Positions 36,304 to 41,797 of a stretch of 41,797 bases of DNA are shown here, in pieces. The translations under genes were made by a program, and so were the position numbers. Numbering within the stretch: position 1 is the first letter of the stretch; each line of letters opens with the position of its first letter. The notes below the pieces were generated by a model. The model had not been told where the DNA came from and searched no databases. It worked only from the letters and a program-made list of their open reading frames with translations. The stretch is from a virus. The DNA lies in the IMG/VR virus record IMGVR_UViG_3300035698_012210, positions 1-41,797 of that record. One strand, 5' to 3'.

Positions 36304-36642
36304 TTATACTTTATCAAAAAGTGAAATTATAGCTTTCTTTGATTTTAGGCCTGTTATGTCGATCCCTGCTGCTGCTGCATGCTCTTGTAGCTCTACAAAT
36401 GTTAGCTTACTTAGATCTAATTCCTTGGGGGTTCCATCGTCTGCAGGTGGTTTGTCTCCTTCAGGCGGTGTTTTCTTCTCTTCTGGCGCCTCTACTTCGT
36501 AGCCCATAGATTTAAATAGCTTCGCTTCTCCTGGGTCTTCTGTCGTATATACGCCTTCTTTGAACTGGCAATATTGGCCTGTGTTAAGTCTTACAATTAC
36601 TTTTTCACTCATTTGTGATGCTAATTTTTTTACTTTATACAT
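36304..36642 (-). CDS. Small head-region protein with HeH/SAP-like C-terminus
   Basis: A 112-residue protein with an N-terminal SH3-like strand region (KVIVRLNTGQYCQFKEGVYT), a proline/acid-rich linker (EEKKTPPEGDKPPADDG) and a C-terminal 35-residue helix-loop-helix (LDLSKLTFVELQEHAAAAG, then GLKSKKAIISLFDKV). The last motif is like the HeH/LEM-type fold found in small phage proteins near the capsid gene, which bind DNA or proteins. AGAGGAG site. Role probably in head completion. Confidence 0.65.
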   Translation of the reverse strand: MYKVKKLASQMSEKVIVRLNTGQYCQFKEGVYTTEDPGEAKLFKSMGYEVEAPEEKKTPPEGDKPPADDGTPKELDLSKLTFVELQEHAAAAGIDITGLKSKKAIISLFDKV

Positions 36643-36673
36643 TTTATTTCTCCTCTTTTATATTTCTATTACC

Positions 36674-37450
36674 TTAGGCGGTAAATGTTAATACGCCTGT
36701 TTTAGCTGTTAGAGTATATCCTAGTACTTCTAGTTCTGCCGCCGTTAAAGTAACCGTCTCTTTTGCTACTCCTGCGGCTGGATCTGATGAAGCACCAAAT
36801 GTAATACCAGTAGTATCGGTATCCGCAAATGCAATCTCCATTGTGGCGTCGTCTGCTGCTGGTGTAATGGCTGTTAATGAAATAGCCCCAGCTATATTTG
36901 TTGCTACGAAGAAAGCCCCTACGTCTGGGTCTGCGTTTAATGCTATAACCGCTTTATCTGCTACTTGTGTTACAGTATCGTCGCTGGTTAGGATCGCTAC
37001 AACTACATCTTTTGGTGAATTTGACATTCCTGCAGCTGTTACTGTTAATGTGATATCGCCTGCGCCCGTTGTTTCGCCTGCTGTACAAGTAATAGCTTTA
37101 ACTTGTGCCGTTCCGCCTAGCCATGCTGCTACGTCTCCGGTTACTGTGATTTCCGCTTTACCGTCTACAAATGTTAATGTCGTGCTTACGATTGTCGCGG
37201 TTCCTGCTGAGCTGGTATCTGCTATTGATATTCCTGTGGTTATTACTTTATTGTACCAATCGTGTACATTGCCTTCGGCGTCCTGAATAGTAACTACAAA
37301 CTTTTGCGTCCATGCCGCTGCCGTTGGTGCTTTGGTAGTGGTCGCCGGTGTTATTACTATTAGCATATCTCCTGCCATAGCTTTATCCCTAAGGTCTAGG
37401 GCTTCTCTTACGGCTTTCTGTATGCCTAATCTTGTTAATATTGCTCTCAT
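36674..37450 (-). CDS. Capsid decoration-like protein with Ig/BIg domains
   Basis: A 258-residue protein with a helical N-terminus (MRAILTRLGIQKAVREALDL) followed by two beta domains. The first, about residues 45-140, has Ig-like strands (FVVTIQDAEGNVHDWYNKVI, VDGKAEITVTGDVAAWLGG). The second, about 141-235, matches a phage domain pattern: AAGMSNSPKDVVVAILTSDD, QVADKAVIALNADPDVG and ITAITPAADDATMEI (last given as LTAITPAADDATME). Such proteins typically sit on the capsid surface or on fibres. It follows the capsid gene after an unusual long hairpin, consistent with a structural protein. A head-tail role cannot be excluded. Confidence 0.65.
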   Translation of the reverse strand: MRAILTRLGIQKAVREALDLRDKAMAGDMLIVITPATTTKAPTAAAWTQKFVVTIQDAEGNVHDWYNKVITTGISIADTSSAGTATIVSTTLTFVDGKAEITVTGDVAAWLGGTAQVKAITCTAGETTGAGDITLTVTAAGMSNSPKDVVVAILTSDDTVTQVADKAVIALNADPDVGAFFVATNIAGAISLTAITPAADDATMEIAFADTDTTGITFGASSDPAAGVAKETVTLTAAELEVLGYTLTAKTGVLTFTA

Positions 37451-37477
37451 TTGTCTTACCTCCTGGATAAGTTAAAT

Positions 37478-37517
37478 CCCAGGCCGCTATGTAAATATAT
37501 TTTATATAGCAACCTGG
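37478..37517. other. Long RNA hairpin between capsid and decoration genes
   Basis: The 84-bp gap after the capsid gene contains a two-part stem: six pairs CCCAGG/CCTGGG, a CC/AA internal loop and ten pairs (GCTATGTAAA with TTTATATAGC, one G-T), with a five-base loop. No T-run follows on the minus strand, so it is not an ordinary terminator. It may protect the capsid mRNA from 3'-exonucleases or pause polymerase. Confidence 0.7.
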
Positions 37518-37534
37518 GTATAATTAGGGCTTAA

Positions 37535-38470
37535 TTAAGTAGCTTTTAAATTCGTAATACTACCATGTAGGAAGCCGGGCGCGTGGTCTAATCCGGCCAT
37601 TCCAAATAATTGGGACTTGTCGCTCGCTCCTGTTTTGGCTAGCTCTTCATAGAAGAAATTACCCTTGCCAGGTGTGGGCTGTGTTACTGGTGCAATTACG
37701 CCCATATTGAAAAATCCTAATCTATCTGCTGCGATAAATCTGTGTGGTTTAGCTACTCCGATATTACCGTATGTTGTTACGATCTGCTTAATATTTAATC
37801 CGCCGATAGTTCTGTCTTCTGGTGCATACCCATATACATCACTAATCTGTTCTATCTGTAGCGCTCCGCCCCAGATTACCATATTACTAAAGTTAGCGCC
37901 GGCTAAGAACATTGCTCTTAATAGTGAGTCTATAACGTCTTTGTCTAATTCAGCTCCGCTATTGTCTATAGTGGTATTGCTTGCGCATAGTTCAAACATT
38001 CCTCTGGTTTTGTTTATCTGTCCTACTGCTGCGGCTTTGTTATATGTACCGTTCAAGAATGTATATTCCATGTTTCTAGCGATTACCATTAAATGCTGCA
38101 TAATCTGCCAGTTAACTTCATCTTGTACGTTGTTTCTTTCTCCCTGGGTGTTTAGTCCTGAAAGTCTACCCTTGTTAGCTTGTTTTACATAACCGATGTT
38201 GATCGCTTCATGAAAAATCTGCGCTACATTTTTTTCTTGGGTTCTAGCTATAATGCTAGCGGCTGGGGCTGTAAATGAGGCCTCTTCGCTTATCTCTGGT
38301 TGTTCGGCTGCTGGTAGTGTGTATAAGGATCCTGTCGCGAATTCCTCATTCTCTGTTTCCATGCCGCCTGCCATGCCGCCTATCATTGACAAAAACGGCG
38401 TTTCTGTCATATCGGCTGTGAATAATTCCCCGAAATAATTCGGTAGTGTATAAGTTGTTCCATTAGGCAT
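37535..38470 (-). CDS. Major capsid protein (SU10-like)
   Basis: The 311-residue protein starts MPNGTTYTLPNYFGELFTADMTETPFLSMIGG (given as TLPNYFGELFTADMTETP, FLSMIGGM), then EFATGSLYTLPAAEQPEISE, a helix KNVAQIFHEAINIGYVKQANKG, and RNMEYTFLNGTYN (about residues 133-145) and TRGMFELC. These match the SU10 major capsid protein family (HK97 fold), common in Bacillota phages. GGLNIKQIVTTYGNIGVAKPHRF would be the P-domain portion. Many copies form the icosahedral shell. It follows the scaffold gene with good spacing. No N-terminal delta domain is present, in line with a separate scaffold. Confidence 0.92.
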   Translation of the reverse strand: MPNGTTYTLPNYFGELFTADMTETPFLSMIGGMAGGMETENEEFATGSLYTLPAAEQPEISEEASFTAPAASIIARTQEKNVAQIFHEAINIGYVKQANKGRLSGLNTQGERNNVQDEVNWQIMQHLMVIARNMEYTFLNGTYNKAAAVGQINKTRGMFELCASNTTIDNSGAELDKDVIDSLLRAMFLAGANFSNMVIWGGALQIEQISDVYGYAPEDRTIGGLNIKQIVTTYGNIGVAKPHRFIAADRLGFFNMGVIAPVTQPTPGKGNFFYEELAKTGASDKSQLFGMAGLDHAPGFLHGSITNLKAT

Positions 38471-38496
38471 TGTGGGTTACCTCTTTCCTTAATATT

Positions 38497-39132
38497 TTAC
38501 TTTAAAACGATCCCTTTGGCCGCGGCTTGTCTTTTAAGTCCTATAATGGCCATGTTGTTACCGCTTTTAACTGCTGCTGCGTACTGTGTTTGTATGTCAG
38601 CTGGCTTGTTTCCTCCTGTTGGGTTGGCTCCGCCGCCTCCTGTTGGGGTTTTTCCCTCTTCTCCAAACAAGTACTTTTCTGTTTCTTTTAGGGCCTCTAC
38701 TTGCTCTGTAACTCCTGTTACGGCATCGTCTTTATAAACTACTTTTTCTTTGTCTATAAATGGCATAGCTGCCTTTACGTTGTGTACATTAGCTTTTATT
38801 AGCTCTTCCCTAATCGCATTCGTTTTACTGATATCGATTATACTTGCTTCATATGCGGCTGTACTGTCTTCATTTTTGGTTTGTAGCTCAGCTATAGTAG
38901 TTTTCAAATCTTCGTTGCCGGTCGCTGCTTTCTTTAATATATCCAGCTGGTCGTCCCGTTCTACTAATAGCTTCTTCGCTTCTCCTAAGCTCTCATTAAC
39001 GCTATCAAATTTTGCTTTTGGTATATAGCTGCCATCTGATCCGTTTACTATGCTTACTTTTTCTTTGCCTTCTAGAGCTGCTACAACTTGGTTATATAGC
39101 TCCTCGCCTATGATTACTTTTAACCATTCCAT
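38497..39132 (-). CDS. Scaffolding protein (phage GP20 type)
   Basis: The ATG at 39132 (MEWLKVIIGEELYNQVVAA) follows AAGGAG by seven bases; a frame start at 39177 is less likely. The 212-residue protein has the GP20 pattern: YIPKAKFDSVNESLGEAKKL, a long coiled-coil (LKTTIAELQTKNEDSTAAYE), KTNAIREELIKANVHNVKAAM and a Gly-rich tail (GGGGANPTGGNKPAD). Scaffolds guide capsid assembly and leave the head before packaging. It sits just before the capsid gene and behind an extended -10 promoter. Confidence 0.88.
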   Translation of the reverse strand: MEWLKVIIGEELYNQVVAALEGKEKVSIVNGSDGSYIPKAKFDSVNESLGEAKKLLVERDDQLDILKKAATGNEDLKTTIAELQTKNEDSTAAYEASIIDISKTNAIREELIKANVHNVKAAMPFIDKEKVVYKDDAVTGVTEQVEALKETEKYLFGEEGKTPTGGGGANPTGGNKPADIQTQYAAAVKSGNNMAIIGLKRQAAAKGIVLK

Positions 39133-39237
39133 AATATTTCTCCTTTTTCCCTTTAGGTTTTTAAACTGGTAACCCACCCAGCTTTCGGTCTTTTTATTTG
39201 GAATGCGAAATACTAAAACGCATCAATTTATACCTCG

Positions 39238-39266
39238 ATTATACCACCACAAAAAAACTGACACAA
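39238..39266 (-). promoter_or_regulatory. Promoter for scaffold and capsid genes
   Basis: On the minus strand TTGTGT (39266-39261), a 17-base spacer and TATAAT (39243-39238) with TGG before it form an extended -10 promoter. It shares GGTGGTATAAT with the early promoter. It lies directly downstream of the minor capsid gene and its hairpin terminator and would boost scaffold and capsid synthesis. Confidence 0.6.
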
Positions 39267-39278
39267 GGTACCAGTTTT
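39251..39278 (-). terminator. Terminator-like hairpin after the minor capsid gene
   Basis: On the minus strand AAAACTGG and TCAGTTTT form a stem (one G-T pair) with a nine-base loop, followed by a run of T. The stem is AT-rich. The hairpin overlaps the -35 of the next promoter, so read-through and initiation may influence each other. Confidence 0.5.
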
Positions 39279-39306
39279 ATTTGTCTATTTTGCTGTTATT
39301 TAGTTA

Positions 39307-40611
39307 CTATAGATTGCTTGGTGCTGTTAATAATGATTTTGGCGGTTTTATTGCGCCATTTGTTACGTCGTTTAAGTATTGATTATTTTTATATATAGTT
39401 AGGGTTTTAGTGCTGATATTATTATAGTCTACGGCTTGTGCCTTTAAATTAAAGCCTCTTATAGCTCCGCTCTTATTAGCTACAATCCATCTTTGATCTA
39501 GCTGCCTGGTTAATACTCCGTATTCTCTGTAATCGCTTTTTAGATCTATATAGCTTTGACTATTAAATTTCTTCATATTCCTGAAACCTGAAAAGCTGGC
39601 CGGTGCGTCTGCTCCAAGTGTGGCCTTGTATCTCTGGTACTGCTTACGATCGTTGTATCTGTCTCTTATGATCTTCTGCTGATTATTATATGCATTTAGC
39701 GTAGCGTCTGCTTTTTTCTTGTCCTTCCCTGACCACTCGTCTATGTCAAATGGTTTCTCACTTTTCTTTTTATCTGCAGCTAGCTCCTCTTCGCTTTTAA
39801 ATTCTGGTATGTAGGCATTAAATACGTGCTTACATCGTGGGTGTACATTTGCGTATTCTCCTGTCCAGGCTCTCTCTAGTGGTGGGTATGTTTCCGAGTT
39901 GCCGCTTATAGAATATACCCTTCCTTGTAGTGGTAAGCAAACGGGGCAAGTTGGGCTATGTTCGCTCATCTTTACTAGGTCGCTTCCTAATTCCATAGTT
40001 TGATTTACTGAAGCTAGATTCGTTGCCTCCCTGGTAGTTGATATAGCTACTGTTTCGGAGTAGGCGTTTAGTGTCATGTAGCTGCCGTCTTTTCTCTTAA
40101 TCGCCCTAATTCCCTGTTCTTGAAGTGATTTAACTAATAGCTTCTTTGTTTTTTGTACTGTGTTCCCCGTTAATATTTTATTAGCTATAGCCTCTTTCCC
40201 TACTACCTGTATTACGTCGTCTATCTTTCGTCCTACTCCTTTTATAGTTTTAGCTATAGTTAGGTCCGCTTGATCAAGTAGCGCTTTTACGGCCTCTGTG
40301 TGTACTACGCTGAAATCTTCCGGGTAAAAATCACCAGGTACCGTTACTCCTGCTTCTTTTGCTTGTAAGGCATAATCGGCGTTTATCTGATCTATCCCCT
40401 CTTTATATGCTTTCGGTATTTCTGTTTCAGCCCATTCGCTGGCCGCGTCTTCTAGCTTCCGTAATTCTTTATCTACTGCTTTTAGTACGGCTTTCTTAAA
40501 TTGGGTTTTGTTCCCACTCGCAGCTATTGCCTTTATATCTTTTTCTATCTGGGCGCTAGCGTTTTTATATAGATCTACAAGTTTTTGTTCTGTAGCTGTT
40601 AATGCTGCCAT
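39307..40611 (-). CDS. Minor capsid protein 2 / MuF-like head morphogenesis protein
   Basis: The 434-residue protein has a helical N-terminal part (LVDLYKNASAQIEKDIKAIA) and a core at about residues 185-265 with YMTLNAYSETVAISTTREA, HSPTCPVCLPLQGRVYSISG and YANVHPRCKHVFNAYIP. The cysteine-histidine pattern CPVCLPLQG-VYS and VHPRCKH is the signature of the minor capsid protein 2 family, which sits inside the capsid at the portal. The lysine-rich tail (330-434) is less conserved. The N-terminus of such proteins contacts the portal; the C-terminus sometimes carries a toxin domain, but I see none here. It begins six bases after the portal stop. Confidence 0.9.
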   Translation of the reverse strand: MAALTATEQKLVDLYKNASAQIEKDIKAIAASGNKTQFKKAVLKAVDKELRKLEDAASEWAETEIPKAYKEGIDQINADYALQAKEAGVTVPGDFYPEDFSVVHTEAVKALLDQADLTIAKTIKGVGRKIDDVIQVVGKEAIANKILTGNTVQKTKKLLVKSLQEQGIRAIKRKDGSYMTLNAYSETVAISTTREATNLASVNQTMELGSDLVKMSEHSPTCPVCLPLQGRVYSISGNSETYPPLERAWTGEYANVHPRCKHVFNAYIPEFKSEEELAADKKKSEKPFDIDEWSGKDKKKADATLNAYNNQQKIIRDRYNDRKQYQRYKATLGADAPASFSGFRNMKKFNSQSYIDLKSDYREYGVLTRQLDQRWIVANKSGAIRGFNLKAQAVDYNNISTKTLTIYKNNQYLNDVTNGAIKPPKSLLTAPSNL

Positions 40612-40617
40612 TTAGTC

Positions 40618-41797
40618 TTACATCCCCTCTACTGGTTTTTCATCTGTTAGTATGTCTTCGTATTCACCGGTTGCTTCTTCGTCGTTTACGTCGTCTAGGC
40701 GTTTTATAGCGCTAATCTGGCTAGTTGTTGCTTTTTGGCCAGTTCTTACTGCTTCTATCTCTGCTTGTTCTGCTGGGTCGTTTGGTAATCCGTCCTGCCA
40801 GCTGATGGCTATCTTGTTTTTTTCTATAGTCTTTCCGCTTGAAATCTGCGTATATAGTGAAATCGCTTTCTTAATTCCTGGGTCAAAATTCATACGTACT
40901 CTTTTTACTTTAGCCAGCGCGCTCATCATCATTCTTCTCATGGCCGTTCCGCTTGGTACTTGGCCGCTGTTAGTACTTGAGAAATCTCCTAATAGTGCTG
41001 CGCCTAATTCACTTATAATATATAGGTTGTTAGTTAATATTTCTATTTGTTTGAATGCTGCCTCTAATTCGGCGTCCCATGTAATATATTCTGTTGGTGG
41101 ATCTTCTTTTGTGTTCCTGGTAAAATAGTTACCCATTTTTAATCTCCAGCCTTTTGTCGCTGGGTCTCTCTCAAGTGCTGATGATGGTCCACTTACTGAA
41201 GGGGCGGCGTGTTTATCTAATATAATACTTACCTGGGCTATTCTTATCATAAGTTCGCTAATAATGCTGTCTACGTCCTTATAGTCGTCTAGTCCTGTTA
41301 CGGCGTCTGATGTCACTAGGCTCGGTATATGTATTACTGCGAAGTCGTCCATATTTGTGGTTATGGTTTCTTCGTTTATCATTGTTCCTATTGTGAACGG
41401 TCCTACTGGGCAGCCTTCCATTATTGATCCGGTTAAGTTATACTCTCTTTCTCTATAGCTTCCCTTTTCATGGATCTGTACAAATAGCTTTAGTATTTCT
41501 CCGCTGTTGCCTGCTGATTCTACCTCCTCTATTATTACCCATCCTAATACGTGATATTCTATCTTTTTAATATTACGCTGCGATACTACTGGAAACCAAA
41601 TAGATGGCTGCGTTAGCCCTATTACTGGGGCTGCTCCGTCCATGTATACGTGGTATAGCCCTTCTCCGTATCTTGAAGCGTCAATTGCTACCTGGTAGCT
41701 TGTGACTATAAGCTCGTTGTCTGTTACGGCGTCTTCTATTATTTTTTGATCGCTTTCGCTATTCTCTTTATCTGAAGCGTTTATCTTGGGTGGCTCA
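40618..41797 (-). CDS. Portal protein, C-terminal part (split by the contig ends)
   Basis: This frame stays open from the window end, so its 5' end is at position 375 on the circle. The 350 codons after the overlap plus 125 from the left end give 475. The region contains ISTRS-like IVSELMIRIAQVSIILDKHA (about residues 215-235 of the full protein), TNSGQVPSGTAMRRMMMSAL and PNDPAEQAEIEAVRTGQKAT. The SGTAMR--L and PxDPAEExE patterns are typical of SPP1-type portals. Charged C-terminus. An internal ATG at 41643 only looks like a start because of the cut. Confidence 0.93.
   Translation of the reverse strand, partial: EPPKINASDKENSESDQKIIEDAVTDNELIVTSYQVAIDASRYGEGLYHVYMDGAAPVIGLTQPSIWFPVVSQRNIKKIEYHVLGWVIIEEVESAGNSGEILKLFVQIHEKGSYREREYNLTGSIMEGCPVGPFTIGTMINEETITTNMDDFAVIHIPSLVTSDAVTGLDDYKDVDSIISELMIRIAQVSIILDKHAAPSVSGPSSALERDPATKGWRLKMGNYFTRNTKEDPPTEYITWDAELEAAFKQIEILTNNLYIISELGAALLGDFSSTNSGQVPSGTAMRRMMMSALAKVKRVRMNFDPGIKKAISLYTQISSGKTIEKNKIAISWQDGLPNDPAEQAEIEAVRTGQKATTSQISAIKRLDDVNDEEATGEYEDILTDEKPVEGM
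41671..41797. repeat. Terminal direct repeat, right copy (circular closure)
   Basis: Identical to bases 1-127, lying inside the portal coding sequence. It should be counted once in the circular genome. Confidence 0.97.

Noticed and set aside
37665-38192. Plus-strand 175-codon frame
   Set aside because: Antisense of the major capsid gene, whose identity is clear.
39307-40611. Toxin domain at the C-terminus of the MuF-like protein
   Set aside because: Some related proteins carry one, but the 100-residue tail here has no recognisable toxin motif.

Overview
This window is almost certainly one complete genome of a tailed phage with a long non-contractile tail (siphovirus-type) infecting a Gram-positive, low-GC Bacillota host, probably a clostridium. 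Bases 1-127 recur exactly at 41671-41797, so the contig closes into a circle of 41,670 bp. The overlap cuts the portal gene in two; joined, it reads as one 475-codon frame. Host clues are strong Shine-Dalgarno sites (GGAGG) before most genes, AT-rich sequence, a family-4 (TcdE-like) holin, an NlpC/P60 endolysin ending in an S-layer-homology-like motif, and a replisome-organiser protein typical of Bacillota phages. All genes that I accept lie on the minus strand, so transcription runs from high to low coordinates.

Early/middle region (19232 down to 2215): a strong promoter (TTTACA-17-TATAAT, about 19265-19293) follows the late terminator and drives many small genes. Within it lies a recombination cassette: a helix-turn-helix protein, a putative single-strand annealing protein, an SMC/Rad50-like ATPase, a UvrD-type helicase and a winged-helix protein (17753-12084). 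Its promoter carries a perfect 8-4-8 inverted repeat. A 229-bp gap then holds another promoter with a 12-bp palindrome ahead of a small Cro-like regulator and the replisome organiser. About 25 short genes follow. Recognisable ones include two PD-(D/E)XK-like nucleases (DUF1064-like and MmcB-like), a YopX-like protein, a small zincin-like protein, a DUF3850/ASCH protein and two HNH-type proteins next to the terminase.

Late region: terS, terL and portal, then across the junction minor capsid protein 2, GP20-type scaffold, SU10-like major capsid protein, an Ig-like/decoration protein, connector and tail-completion genes, major tail protein with an Fn3-like domain, a tail-assembly chaperone pair made by -1 frameshifting, tape measure, several tail-tip/fibre proteins, holin, a repeat-rich 797-residue fibre-like protein, a BppU-like protein and the endolysin, ended by a strong terminator (19328-19363).

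I see no integrase, excisionase-integrase pair, CI-type repressor with a protease domain, partition genes, tRNA, CRISPR array, reverse transcriptase or DNA polymerase. The phage is therefore probably virulent, or a derivative that has lost lysogeny, and relies on the host replisome. The most unusual content is the exonuclease-less recombination cassette with its palindromic operator, the two repeat families in the 797-residue fibre, the paired repeat unit shared by two adjacent tail genes, a set of extended -10 promoters, and a re-used ribosome-binding cassette among early genes.
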